A stretch of DNA of 45,909 bases, taken from assembly GCA_021463195.1 (NCBI GenBank), contig JAJTXZ010000034.1, positions 1 to 45,909 on the forward strand. Direction: 5' to 3'. This stretch comes from Anaerolineae bacterium (lineage in GTDB: Bacteria; Chloroflexota; Anaerolineae; UBA4142; SHND01). Below, in pieces: positions 1 through 9,400 of this stretch; within the stretch, counting starts at the first letter, position 1; each line of letters opens with the position of its first letter. The notes beneath the pieces were generated by a model, which saw nothing but the letters and a program-made list of their open reading frames with translations, made no database searches and was not told where the DNA came from. The position numbers and the translations under genes are program-made.

Positions 1-189
1 CAAATTATGCAAAAATTCATCCCGTGACCCCTTGACATTCAAGACGGTATCTTTCGGGTTTCCGAAAACCCGAAAGGTCTTGCCCCACAAACGAATCAGG
101 AATTCGCTTTAGGACGTGGATGAACGCGGATTTTTTCCGCGTCCAATCAAGACGGCTTTCCTCCGTCGCTTTCTTTTCCAACCGTTGGC
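1..189. repeat. Repeat-rich edge without a gene
   Basis: No coding region is supported here. Bases 42-80 hold a damaged copy of the 34-bp palindrome family: arms CTTTCGGG and CCCGAAAG around TTTCCGAAAA, closed by GTCT, with the AGAC end displaced by five bases. Bases 88-110 are the reverse complement of the end sequence found at 24299, containing AGCGAATTCCTGATTCG. Bases 124-141 form a small hairpin (ACGCGGA, T run, TCCGCGT) resembling one near 31420. Three dispersed repeat types meet in less than 200 bases. Confidence 0.7.
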
Positions 190-265
190 GGGCCCCTTCA
201 CCAACTGAATTTCTTTGTCAGTCAATTCATGCAATTCATACACCAGCGCGTCAATCTATTTATCT
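190..265 (-). repeat. Decayed fourth copy of the restriction gene 3' end
   Basis: Read on the minus strand this stretch encodes IDALVYELHELTDKEI, closely matching IDALVYELYELTDEEI at the end of the restriction-modification protein (2140-5301). It carries an in-frame TAG just before IDAL, so it is a non-functional remnant. It is the most diverged of four copies of this gene end. Confidence 0.75.
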
Positions 266-269
266 GCGG

Positions 270-519
270 GCTGTCACCAGATTGGCAAGCTGGCGATTAC
301 CCGCATCTCGAAAACGCGGCGGATTTCCAGACCCTAAGGGTTTTCGAAAACCCTTAGGGTCTGGAAATCCGTTCATCATCCGTTGACCGCGCCGCCCTCG
401 ATTATCCGAATCTCCTCCTCCGTCATCTCGTACAATTCATACACCAGCGCGTCAATCAATTTATCCGTCGCGTCAATCTGCCGTTGAAATACTTGTTCGT
501 CGGTTTCCGTTTGCGCGGT
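270..519. repeat. 250-bp direct repeat, left copy
   Basis: This matches 1024-1272 along almost its whole length, so the DUF5678-like gene at 526-990 lies between two direct repeats. It contains a 50-bp perfect palindrome (321-370), whose core is the 34-bp palindrome family member at 329-362. It also contains a copy of the restriction gene 3' end (about 384-519), which reads on the minus strand as TDEQVFQRQIDATDKLIDAL and ends at a stop after GGAVNG. There is no start codon or upstream domain, so this is a repeated gene end and not a gene. Confidence 0.85.
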
Positions 520-525
520 GACGTG

Positions 526-990
526 TTAACGCTCGCGTCGTGCGCGTAATCGCAGCGTCGTTGCGTCATCAAGCAATTCGGATTGCAGCGTGGGCCCGTC
601 GAGCAAGATAGGGAGTTTGTTGAGGACATCGCGCGGACTCTTGAGCGTAAATTCTTGGACCGCTTTTTCGCGAACGAGCGTCACGAGGACTGGCGCAGAG
701 CCGTATGTCTCGCGGATGCGGCGCGCCAACGTCATCGGCTCGGGGTCATGGTCAATCAGTTTGCCCTGATAGATGGCGACATTTTCCCCCAGATATTTGT
801 TCACAAGTTCCGCGTGCATCGCGCGATAATTTGCAAATTCGCGGTCAATGGCTTGACGCCGCGCTTCGGCAAGATATTTCCGCGCCAATCCATCCAACGC
901 TTGTTCGATGGTGATGCCTTGCGCGGTCGTCGCGCGTTTGAGATTTTCTACGAGCTCGGCGTCCAGCTTTACATTCAAGATTGCTTCCAT
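526..990 (-). CDS. DUF5678-like small protein
   Basis: A 154-residue protein. The start is ATG at 990 because AGGAGG (996-1001) sits six bases before it; the reading frame extends a little further upstream without such a site. The first 45 residues look like a short helical antitoxin/ribbon-helix type region (MEAILNVKLDAELVENL). Residues about 55-105 resemble DUF5678: LVNKYLGENVAIYQGKLIDHD, then a helix and APVLVTLV. A usual ending for that family (SPRD) is followed here by about 25 extra residues. Function is unknown; members often sit beside toxin-antitoxin or restriction genes. It is flanked by 250-bp direct repeats, so it could be excised or duplicated by recombination. The DUF5678 assignment is from recognition only. 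Confidence 0.65.
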   Translation of the reverse strand: MEAILNVKLDAELVENLKRATTAQGITIEQALDGLARKYLAEARRQAIDREFANYRAMHAELVNKYLGENVAIYQGKLIDHDPEPMTLARRIRETYGSAPVLVTLVREKAVQEFTLKSPRDVLNKLPILLDGPTLQSELLDDATTLRLRARRER

Positions 991-1023
991 CTGTCCCTCC
1001 TTCTCGCTCATTATCATACCAAT

Positions 1024-1272
1024 GCTGTCAACGGATTGGCAAGCTGGCGATTACCCGCATCTCGAAAACGCGGCGGATTTCCAGACCCTAAGGGTTTTCG
1101 AAAACCCTTAGGGTCTGGAAATCTGTTCATCATCCGTTGACCGCGCCGCCCTCGATTATCCGAATCTCCTCTTGCGTCAATTCATACAATTCATACACCA
1201 GCGCGTCAATCATTTTATCCGTCGCGTCAATCTGCCGTTGAAAAATTTGTTGGTCGGTTTCTGTTTGCGCGG
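1024..1272. repeat. 250-bp direct repeat, right copy
   Basis: Second copy of the repeat at 270-519. It contains a nearly perfect 50-bp palindrome (1075-1124, one terminal mismatch) with the 34-bp family core at 1083-1116. It also contains a copy of the restriction gene 3' end (1130 to about 1285) that keeps an open frame ending IRIIEGGAVNG. This copy lies just after the stop of the DUF6414-like gene. Confidence 0.85.
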
Positions 1273-1310
1273 ACGCGCGCTGCTGGCATGTGAACGACAA
1301 AAAGCCGGGT

Positions 1311-2123
1311 TCATCTATAAATTGCAATGGGAATGACCTGGGCGGCAGGGCCCCTAATGACTTGCTGTAGAAATTCTGGTGGTTTTGTCTTTTTAATTTT
1401 CCTTTTTTGTGCGCGATTCGTCGCCAGTATCTCAACAGCCGAAATCAAATCGAAAAGCTCAATCTTTTCGCCCTTTTCAATTCGTCTCTGTACTTTGCAG
1501 AAAATCGTTACCTCACCGGTCATTCTTTCTTTGGGAACTCGTAATAGACTGGCGTCAAGGTAGCCAACAAACCGAAACTCTGGATTTCCGCGCAATGCGA
1601 AAATTGTCGGAATACCCTTTTCGGATTCTAATTTCCCAAGTGCATTTATGCCATCAATTGCCGCTTGCGATTGACTATCAACAAGCGTATGTCCAGTTAC
1701 GTCCTTATATATTGCCATAAGTTTTTCCATTTGAGAGCTTGCAGCTGTCATTTCACTCAGTTTGGAAAATGTAATTGAGACGCCGAGTTCAAGAAGGTCA
1801 TTTCGTCTTATCTCTAACCAACTTTCAGCGTCCATTGTCTCATAGTAACGAATACCCTTTGCCTCTTCTAAAAGAGAATATAGCCGTTGAAACTTGGCTG
1901 CTGGTGTAAGCTCCATGCGTTTTTCAACCGCTGTGGATTCTTTTGAATCTAACTTGCCACTCCCTTTTAGAACAGAAATTCCACCTTCACCCCCAACAGA
2001 TTTGCTACTTTCTTTGGCTTCGGTTACCTTCTCCTCATATAGGGCACCCTGCATACCCGCCAGATAATCGTCAACTGCCTGCTGATCAAGATATAGAAAG
2101 TTGCGTAGTGCGTATGTAGGCAT
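1311..2123 (-). CDS. DUF6414-like protein
   Basis: A 270-residue protein starting at ATG 2123 with a strong ribosome binding site (GAGGAGG, 2128-2134). The N-terminus (LRNFLYLDQQAVDDYLAGMQG) and the C-terminus (GPAAQVIPIAIYR) resemble the two ends of the DUF6414 family, which has no firm function. No membrane segment or signal peptide is visible. Residues 30-65 are Ser/Gly/Lys-rich and probably disordered. It starts 16 bases after the stop of the restriction-modification gene and is probably co-transcribed with it. A defence-associated role is suggested by context only. Confidence 0.6.
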   Translation of the reverse strand: MPTYALRNFLYLDQQAVDDYLAGMQGALYEEKVTEAKESSKSVGGEGGISVLKGSGKLDSKESTAVEKRMELTPAAKFQRLYSLLEEAKGIRYYETMDAESWLEIRRNDLLELGVSITFSKLSEMTAASSQMEKLMAIYKDVTGHTLVDSQSQAAIDGINALGKLESEKGIPTIFALRGNPEFRFVGYLDASLLRVPKERMTGEVTIFCKVQRRIEKGEKIELFDLISAVEILATNRAQKRKIKKTKPPEFLQQVIRGPAAQVIPIAIYR

Positions 2124-2139
2124 TTTTCCTCCTCGAAAA

Positions 2140-5100
2140 TTATTTCGTTGCGGATTCTATGATCCTTATTTCTTCGTCCGTCAACTCGTACAATTCATAC
2201 ACCAGCGCGTCAATCAATTTATCCGTCGCGTCAATCTGCCGTTGAAAAATTTGTTGGTCGGTTTCCGTTTGCGCGGACGCGCGCTGCTGATGCAAAAGCA
2301 ACATGCGTTCGACGAGCGCAACCATTTTGTCGTGCCGCGTGACATCGGCGGCGTTGGTGAAATCTATCGCGCGGATGGGGAGTTGTTCGACAAATTGCGT
2401 AAAGTACCGAAAGAAACCGCCGCGCAGAGTTGTGCTGACTTTTTTGAGATAGAAATCAAGCAATCTGCTATTGAGCAATCCAAGCACATATTTTGGTGAT
2501 TCGCGGAAATCTTGCCGAAATGTGATGCCGTAACCGCTTGTGAACGCGTAACTGCCCGAATCGTCTAATGCAAACGATGCGCGGTCTGCAATATCAGGCA
2601 CAAGTATTTTGCGCGATTTCATCAGTTCAATGTTTTTTGGATAGATAAATCCATACCACCTGGCGCCACGCATTCTTCCGTTCTCGCGTTCTTCAAGAAA
2701 TTTGCGATTTTCAAGCAGATAAGAGAACGTTTCGGGAAATAGTTGCATGAATTCGGCTTGCGAAATCAATGAGTAGTTACCTTTCTCATTTACGTAGGGA
2801 ATAATCACAACCTTTCCCGAGTGCAAAATTCGATACGGTTTGATCTCGCGCCCTTGAAGAAATAATGAGACGGAATCCTTGTTTAGTCGAACATTCTTTT
2901 CAAGTTGTTTGGAATACGCGGTCAGATATTCTCCTTCAGAAGAAACCACATCCAACACATAAACCTCATTGGCGCTTGTGCGGATACCTTGAGAGATTTG
3001 TTCAACTGCGTTTGCAAGTTTCGTCGGCATCTTGGCGAGCCGTTCAAACAGCGCGGCATTTTCGCCAACGGAAAAATTCCATTCCGCCGCGCTCACGTTC
3101 GCTGCCGCGATTTCGCCGCGCGTTTGCGGTTCGCCCGCGCGCCACGAATCCAAATTCGTCACGCGCACAAAATCAAACGTTTCATTGCCGCGTTGGTCCA
3201 AAAACAAAAGCGTCGTGTAGGTCGTCGCGCCGTCGAAAATTTGTTGGTCGCCAAAGTGAACCACGTGCGCGAGCTGTTTGCCGTTGGCGAGGAGACGGCG
3301 CAGCGGTTCGCCGTATTTCGAATTGAAAAATTTGTGCGGCAAGATAAAACCGAGTCGCCCGCGTTCGTTTAACAAACTCAAGCCCTTTTCGACAAAGACA
3401 ACATAAATGTCATAGTTGCCCGCGCGTGCCGCTATGTATTTCTCTTTATAGATTTCCACTTCCAGCGGCGCCCATTCCTTGAGCGCTTGGATGCGAATGT
3501 ACGGCGGATTCCCAATTACCGCGTCAAAGCCGCGCGTGAGACTTCCGATGTTTCCGGAAACATCGGAAGTCTGGGATGCAAACACCTGCGGAAATTCCAC
3601 GCGCCAGTCAAACGGTTTCACGCGTTTCAATTCGTCGGCGTCGGTGAAAATAAAATCCGCGCCAATGAGCGAATTGCCGCATTTGATATTCGCCGTCAAA
3701 TCGGGCAACACGCGTTGATGAAACAAATCTACCTCTTGATACAATTCCGCGCGGCGCGTGTCCTCCAACGCTTTGAGCGAAAGCGAGAGGCGCGTCACTT
3801 CCACCGCTTGCGGGTCAATGTCCACGCCGAAAAGATTGTTGACCAAAATCTGGCGTTTCAATTTTGCCGTGAGCCGCACGCGTCCATCGTCGTCGAGATA
3901 AAAGGCGTCGGGGGCGGACGGTTGACGGATGACGGACGACGGACGCGATTTCTCTTTCGTCCTCCGTCGTTCGTCGTTCGTCTGGTAGTACTCCTCATGC
4001 CACCGAATCAACGCCTCGTACGCGCCGATGAGAAAACTGCCGCTGCCGCACGCGGGGTCGAGGATTTTCAACTGCGCGACATCATCGGGCGTTTTACATT
4101 CCGCCAATAATTTGCCCACCGTGTTGGCGACAATGTAATTGACAATGTATTGCGGGGTATAAAAGACGCCGCCCGCTTTGCGAACTTCGGGCTTGTCCTC
4201 GATGCGAACTTGCTTTTCCGTCGCGTGAACGACGCGTCCGAGAAAACGTTCGTAAATCGTTCCCAAAATTTCGACGGGCAGCGAAGCAAAATTGTATGGC
4301 GAATTTTCAGGCAGCAGTTCGCCAATGATTTCGCGCACGATTTTGTTGGAAACGTTCACCGCTTCGAGTTCGGGACGCGGCGCGAAAATCGTTCCGTTGT
4401 AAATTTGATTCAGTTTTTGAAAAATGCCGCGCGTCGCCGCGAACCAGCCGAAATTGTTTTCCGCCAAGCCGTCGCGTTCCACGCGTTCCGCCATCTGCGC
4501 GAGATAGTCGTCTTCGATTTCGCGGTCACTCAACACTTTGATAAAAATCAAGCGATCAATCCACAACTGCGTCGCCGCCGTCAATACGTCGCCGCCGAGC
4601 GCGGGATTGTGTTTTTTCATGTCGCGCGCGAGCCGCACGCGCCAACCCGATTTCACATCGTCGAGCGCGGCGAGAAATGCCTTGTCGGGCGGCACGCGAT
4701 TCGCTTTAACTTTTTTCGGTACAAGATAGCGCGTCCACAAACCGGCGTCGCGCGTTTCACTCGCGCGCAAAACATTGTTGCGCTCGAACAATTCCCACAA
4801 TTCGTCAAAGCGCGCGACGTAATCGGGATAACGCCAATCGAGCACGCGAAAATTGTTAATCGCTTCGGGCGCGCCCGCGAGCAAGGTGCAATCGAGGACG
4901 ATAAATTCTTGAAAATCGGTGAGGATGGCGAAATCGGTTTTGCGCGACGGCGCGTCGTTCTGCGTCGAGTAGGCGTAGGCGTACACCTGATTCTGCCAGC
5001 GCGGGTCGTGCATTTCGTACTTTACTTTTTTCGCGTCCATGATGAGGACGCGTCGCCCATCGAGCCACAATTCGTAATCGGGACGCTTGCCGCGTTCGGT

Positions 5101-5301
5101 GCGCTGCAACACAAATTCCCACTGCGCGCGCGCCAGTCCCACATTGTCCACGTTCCAATTCAGATAGCGGAACAGCGGACGCAAAAAATCATTTTCGATT
5201 TGCGCTTCGGGCGCATGATGCAGCGCGCTTTCATTGCGCGCAAACGTTTCGACCAGATTTTCGATTTCGGCGCGCGCGTGCGCGGGTGTAAAAGCGATCA
5301 T
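2140..5301 (-). CDS. Type IIG/Eco57I-like restriction-modification enzyme
   Basis: A 1053-residue single-chain restriction and methylation protein. Residues about 75-95 (RPDYELWLDGRRVLIMDAKK) fit a PD-(D/E)xK-type nuclease core with Asp and an Asp-Ala-Lys. The methylase has the AdoMet motif DPACGSGSF near residue 412 and the adenine-N6 catalytic motif NPPY near 594. The C-terminal third would be the target recognition domain (TaqI-like). Together these predict cleavage outside the site and adenine methylation by one polypeptide. Two repeat-derived inserts keep the frame: a heptamer array at 3924-3979 just after the AdoMet motif region, and a 34-bp palindrome at 3539-3572 shortly before NPPY. 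Its last 50 codons are duplicated three times downstream. No convincing ribosome binding site is seen before ATG 5301. Confidence 0.88.
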   Translation of the reverse strand: MIAFTPAHARAEIENLVETFARNESALHHAPEAQIENDFLRPLFRYLNWNVDNVGLARAQWEFVLQRTERGKRPDYELWLDGRRVLIMDAKKVKYEMHDPRWQNQVYAYAYSTQNDAPSRKTDFAILTDFQEFIVLDCTLLAGAPEAINNFRVLDWRYPDYVARFDELWELFERNNVLRASETRDAGLWTRYLVPKKVKANRVPPDKAFLAALDDVKSGWRVRLARDMKKHNPALGGDVLTAATQLWIDRLIFIKVLSDREIEDDYLAQMAERVERDGLAENNFGWFAATRGIFQKLNQIYNGTIFAPRPELEAVNVSNKIVREIIGELLPENSPYNFASLPVEILGTIYERFLGRVVHATEKQVRIEDKPEVRKAGGVFYTPQYIVNYIVANTVGKLLAECKTPDDVAQLKILDPACGSGSFLIGAYEALIRWHEEYYQTNDERRRTKEKSRPSSVIRQPSAPDAFYLDDDGRVRLTAKLKRQILVNNLFGVDIDPQAVEVTRLSLSLKALEDTRRAELYQEVDLFHQRVLPDLTANIKCGNSLIGADFIFTDADELKRVKPFDWRVEFPQVFASQTSDVSGNIGSLTRGFDAVIGNPPYIRIQALKEWAPLEVEIYKEKYIAARAGNYDIYVVFVEKGLSLLNERGRLGFILPHKFFNSKYGEPLRRLLANGKQLAHVVHFGDQQIFDGATTYTTLLFLDQRGNETFDFVRVTNLDSWRAGEPQTRGEIAAANVSAAEWNFSVGENAALFERLAKMPTKLANAVEQISQGIRTSANEVYVLDVVSSEGEYLTAYSKQLEKNVRLNKDSVSLFLQGREIKPYRILHSGKVVIIPYVNEKGNYSLISQAEFMQLFPETFSYLLENRKFLEERENGRMRGARWYGFIYPKNIELMKSRKILVPDIADRASFALDDSGSYAFTSGYGITFRQDFRESPKYVLGLLNSRLLDFYLKKVSTTLRGGFFRYFTQFVEQLPIRAIDFTNAADVTRHDKMVALVERMLLLHQQRASAQTETDQQIFQRQIDATDKLIDALVYELYELTDEEIRIIESATK
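3539..3572. repeat. 34-bp palindrome inside the restriction gene
   Basis: A perfect 34-bp palindrome: AGAC, arm TTCCGATG, centre TTTCCGGAAA, arm CATCGGAA, GTCT. It shares the constant ends and centre with the palindromes at 329, 6189 and 45849, but its arms are different and complementary to each other. In the protein it encodes a stretch around TSDVSGNIGS, apparently tolerated between FPQVFASQ and the NPPY segment. Confidence 0.85.
3924..3979. repeat. Inverted heptamer arrays inside the restriction gene
   Basis: Three 7-bp units (GACGGAT, GACGGAC, GACGGAC) at 3924-3944 face three inverted units (GTCCTCC, GTCGTTC, GTCGTTC) at 3959-3979. The array is translated as a polar linker (NDERRRTKEK...) in the methylase region. 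It resembles the short tandemly repeated sequences known from cyanobacteria. Confidence 0.8.
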
Positions 5302-5405
5302 ATTTTTAACGTCTCGTCCGCGCCAACAAATTTGCGGCGCTCGCGGTTAAAGGTCGGATGACACGCAAAACGGACAATAAATTTGTAACGCGTCGCCGCG
5401 CGCAT

Positions 5406-6146
5406 CTATAACGAATGAATATCGTACCGCACCGAAGCCATCCGCACGAGAAAGGTGATGGCGACGCAGAGGGTAAAACTGATGCTCGCGTCCGCCCGCA
5501 TCCAAAAAAGAATCGCGTACGTGATCGAGCCAATCGCGGCGCCGGAAGCGTACAATTGCCCACGCTTGAACATGCTCGGCACTTGGGCGAAAAAAACATC
5601 GCGGAGCACGCCGCCGAATCCCGCCGTCATGACGCCAAAGACGGGCGCGACGAGCAGCGACGCGCCCGCTTGCAGCGCGAACGCGGTGCCCAGATATGCC
5701 CACAAACCCAAGCCCAACGCGTCCACCACGATCACCCAGCCGGGCGTGTCGTCGCTTTTCAAAACTTGACGCACCGGACCCACTAACGGTTCGATGGCGG
5801 TAACGCCTTTGGTTGTGCCAGAAATGATGAGCGCGCCGAGCGTCGAGACGAAAAAAATCGTCACGAGATAAATGGGACTCGCGACCCAAAAGAGCGGATA
5901 GCGCGCGAGCAATAAATCGCGCAGCGTGCCGCCGCCGACGGACGCGACAAACGCGATGACGAGCGCGCCAAAAAAATCGAGATCGCGCCGTCGCGCTTCG
6001 GAAACGCCTGCCAGCGCGGTCAGCGCAATCGCCATCCACTGTATCGTGCTTTGAAACACCACAATCGTTTCGGATGTGGTTTCGGGCCCCGCCACTCCGA
6101 AATTAGAAAAAACGGCTCGCAACACTTCAGTCAACTGTTCAAACAT
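5406..6146 (-). CDS. TRIC/UPF0126 (YadS/YicG-like) membrane protein
   Basis: A 246-residue integral membrane protein with about seven hydrophobic segments. It has the family's duplicated Gly-rich signature, GGGTLRDLL near residue 70 and GGVLRDVF near residue 180. Proteins of this family are trimeric intracellular cation (TRIC) channels, permeable to K+. The start is ATG 6146 with GGAAAG upstream. The longer open frame would run through the palindrome at 6189-6222 and is not used. It stands alone on the minus strand, divergent from the large gene at 6475. Confidence 0.85.
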   Translation of the reverse strand: MFEQLTEVLRAVFSNFGVAGPETTSETIVVFQSTIQWMAIALTALAGVSEARRRDLDFFGALVIAFVASVGGGTLRDLLLARYPLFWVASPIYLVTIFFVSTLGALIISGTTKGVTAIEPLVGPVRQVLKSDDTPGWVIVVDALGLGLWAYLGTAFALQAGASLLVAPVFGVMTAGFGGVLRDVFFAQVPSMFKRGQLYASGAAIGSITYAILFWMRADASISFTLCVAITFLVRMASVRYDIHSL

Positions 6147-6188
6147 GATATTCGCTTTCCGCCGCATCCGCCGAGTAAATTTCAAATT

Positions 6189-6222
6189 AGACCCAAAGGG
6201 TTTTCGAAAACCCTTTGGGTCT
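6189..6222. repeat. 34-bp palindrome
   Basis: A perfect palindrome: AGAC, CCAAAGGG, TTTTCGAAAA, CCCTTTGG, GTCT. It lies between the divergent genes at 5406-6146 and 6475-10290. There is no T run on either side, so it is not an obvious terminator. Confidence 0.88.
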
Positions 6223-6440
6223 CTTGCTTGATCCATTAGGAATCTGCCATAATGCGACGCTGCGCTGACAGACGCAAACAGTATAACGTAACCGCAGTCG
6301 CAAGGCAACGCCGCGCGCGCGCGTTCGGATTGCGCGCTGCGCTTTTGGGCGAATGGAATTCGCGCGCGACAAGAACGCGAAACGTCCCTGCGGACGTTCC
6401 CGCGCGCTTTGAATCAGCCAACGCGACGCGCAAGATATGT

Positions 6441-6470
6441 TATAATCGCGGATACTCTACAAGAGGAGAG
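6441..6470 (+). promoter_or_regulatory. -10 box and ribosome binding site for the large Ig/discoidin gene
   Basis: TATAAT lies at 6441-6446, with no clear -35 box. AGAGGAGAG at 6462-6470 precedes GTG 6475 in the open frame. This fixes the start downstream of the earlier in-frame TTG at 6409. Confidence 0.65.
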
Positions 6471-6474
6471 TTGC

Positions 6475-9400
6475 GTGCGTCAGCCAGCGAGTCCCCATCC
6501 CCTTCCTGCCCGCCCAATGCCGAGACCGCCCGCGCCAAAATTCGACGAAGCGCGCGTAACCGGCTTGCCCAACTATATCGCCGGCTTGGTAGATGTCGGC
6601 GGCGAAGCGCATATGCTCGCGGCGGGCAAACCCGGTTGGATTGCCGTGCGCGCCCAAGTCAAAGTTCCCGATTCCAGCGGCGATTATACTCATCTGGCGG
6701 ACCGTGGTCTTGGCGTCATTGTCACGCTCACCAACGGCAGCGCGCCCAATGGCGGTCTGCCCAATTCGATTGAATACGATTTATTCGCGCAGCAGTGCGC
6801 GGCATTCGTAAAAAAATCGCGCGGCGCGCGTTTGTGGGTCATTGGCAATGAACCGAATACGGCGCGCGAACGTCCGGGCTATGACGGCGCGAGCAATTCG
6901 GGCGAGCTCACCACCCCCGAAATGTACGCGCGCGGTTTCAATCTCGCGCGGCGCGCGATTCGCGCGTTGCCCGGCCACGAACACGATTTTGTGATTCCCG
7001 CCGCCGTCGCGCCGTTCAACACCCAGACCACTTATCCCGGTAATCCGTCCGGCGATTGGGTGCGCTATTTCGCGGATCTTCTTTTTCAAATCACCGCGCA
7101 AGGGGGGGGGGCGGACGCGTTGGCGCTGCATACGCACACGCACGGCTATGACGCGAATCTGATTGCGAGCGACGCCAAAGGCGCGAATCAATTTCAAAAT
7201 CGCCACTGGCATTTTCGCGCCTATCGCGATTTTCTTGCCGCCGTTTTGCCCGCCATGCGCGCGCTGCCCGTATTCATCACTGCCGCGTCGCCGCTCGAAC
7301 CCGGTTGGACGAACGCGAATCGCGGCTGGATGAACGCGGCGTTGAATGAAATCAACGCGTGGAACGGCATCGCGACAAATCAACCCATTCAAGCCGTCTG
7401 TTTTGCGCGCTGGCAAAGCATCCCTGGCGACCCGTCTGGCTGGGGCTTTGCCGACAAACCGCAAGTCGTCAATGATTTGCGCGCCGCGCTGCAGCACGAT
7501 TTTCGTTTGCGCTGGCCCGGTTTGCCGCCCACTCCTGATTTCAAAGCGCAGTGGGCTGCGCCGCTGAATGTGCCGCGCAATCAGTTGACGACCAATCAAA
7601 TCGTGAGCGGTCGCGTCGTCGTAAAAAATGTCGGCGCCAAAGCATGGCTCGCCGGCGGCGCCAATCCGATTCGACTCGGCTATCGTTGGTATAACGCGCA
7701 AGCCATCGAGATTCCGCTCGCGCCCGGCGCCGAACATTTTTCACTCGCCCAAAATGTTTTGCCCGGTCAGACCGCGATTTTTGATAATGTGAAATTGCGC
7801 GCGCCGCAGTGGCAGGGCGAATACATTGTCAAATTCGATTTGATTCAAGAGGGCAGCGCATGGTTCAGCGCCTTTAATTCGCCGACATGCGATTTGCCGC
7901 TTACGATCCAGGCGCCGCCGTACGCGCTCGAATGGGAACAGGTGATGCACCCTGACGCCGAAGGCATGGCGCTCAATTCCAGTCTCATCGGCGCGGTCAT
8001 AGTCAAAAATCTTGGCTCGCGCGTTTGGACGAAAAGCGGCCCCGGCAGCGTGCGGCTCGGCTATCGCTGGTTCAACGCGCAAGGGCAGCAAATCCAAGTC
8101 GCGCCCTACGCGGGCAATTTCGAAATGGACGCCGACACGCCGCCGGGCAAAACCGCGACCTTTAGCCATATCGTGCTGCGCGCGCCGTCCGTCGAAGGAA
8201 CGTGCACGTTGCGTTGGGACCTCGCGCACGAAGGCGTCACCTGGTTCAGCCAACAGGGCGTAGAAACTTTTGATCGAGTGATTCGCGTTTATACGCCGAT
8301 TCCCGATTACGCGGTGAAATGGGTCAATCTATTTTTAGATGTGCGCGGCTCGCTTGAACCGAATGAAACCGTCACCGGCACGGTGACGGTGCAAAATATT
8401 GGCGCGAAAACGTGGCGCGCGGTGGATGAGGCGCCGGTGCGGCTCGGTTATCATTGGTACGACGCGAACGGCGATGTGGTGGAACTGACCGCGTATCCCG
8501 GAAATTTTCCGCTGCGTCAGGATGTGCCGCCGCAAGGTTTGGCGACATTTGAAAATGTTGTCGTGCGCGCGCCGATTCCGCAAGCCAAGTACAAACTCGC
8601 GTTTGATTTGGCGCAAGAAGGCGTCACTTGGTTTTCGGCGGCAGGCGCGAAAACGTTCGACGCGCAAGTGGCGGTCAAAACCGACGCGCCGCCATACGCC
8701 GCGCAGTTTCAAGAGATTTTCGCGATTCCAAATCAACAAATCACCGCCGGTGAAAATGTCAGCGGCAGTATTGTGGTTCGCAATGTGGGCGCGGAAATAT
8801 GGGAGCAAACTGGCGCCGCGGCGGTCACCCTCGGTTATCGCTGGTTCAACGCGTTGGGCGCGCCGGTGGACGCGCCCGCGTATCCCGGACCGTTTGCGCT
8901 CGCGCAAAAGGTCGCGCCGCGCGAAACCGCGACCTTTGAATCGGTGAGCGTTGAAACACCGCTGCAGCCGGGCGAGTATACGCTGCGTTTTGATTTGCGG
9001 CGCGGTGACGCGTGGTTTGCCGACAGCGCGGGCGCCGCGGCGGAAACATTGGCGCGCGTCAAAGCGCCGCCGCTCGAATGGGGCGCGGAATTTAGCGCGC
9101 ACAATACGCCCGCGCATCTCACGGCTGGGCAGACGGTGGACGTTGCTTTTCATCTGGTCAACACCGGCAAACGCGCTTGGGAAACGGACGGCGCGCATCC
9201 CGTGCATATCGCGTATCAATGGTTCGCGAGTCGCGCGCTCGGCGCCAAACTCGCGTCCGATAGCTTGGCGGCGGCGCAATTCGACGTGCAAGAATTACGC
9301 ACTGCGCTGCCTTTTGCGGTGCCGCCCGGCGAAGCGGTGGATTTTGTCGCGTCGCTTGCCGCGCCCAATCAACCCGGTTTGTATCAGCTGCATTGGGATT

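Noticed and set aside
1130-1435. 101-codon open frame as a gene
   Set aside because: It is a copy of the restriction gene 3' end fused by chance to antisense-frame sequence of the DUF6414-like gene; no start signal.
4150-5361. 403-codon open frame on the plus strand opposite the restriction gene
   Set aside because: Antisense shadow of the methylase/nuclease gene; no domain, no ribosome binding site.
6147-6308. N-terminal extension of the TRIC protein
   Set aside because: It is translated palindrome and intergenic sequence; ATG 6146 fits the family start.
7081-7140. Frameshift at the G10 tract
   Set aside because: The reading frame before and after the tract is continuous and both sides fit one barrel domain.
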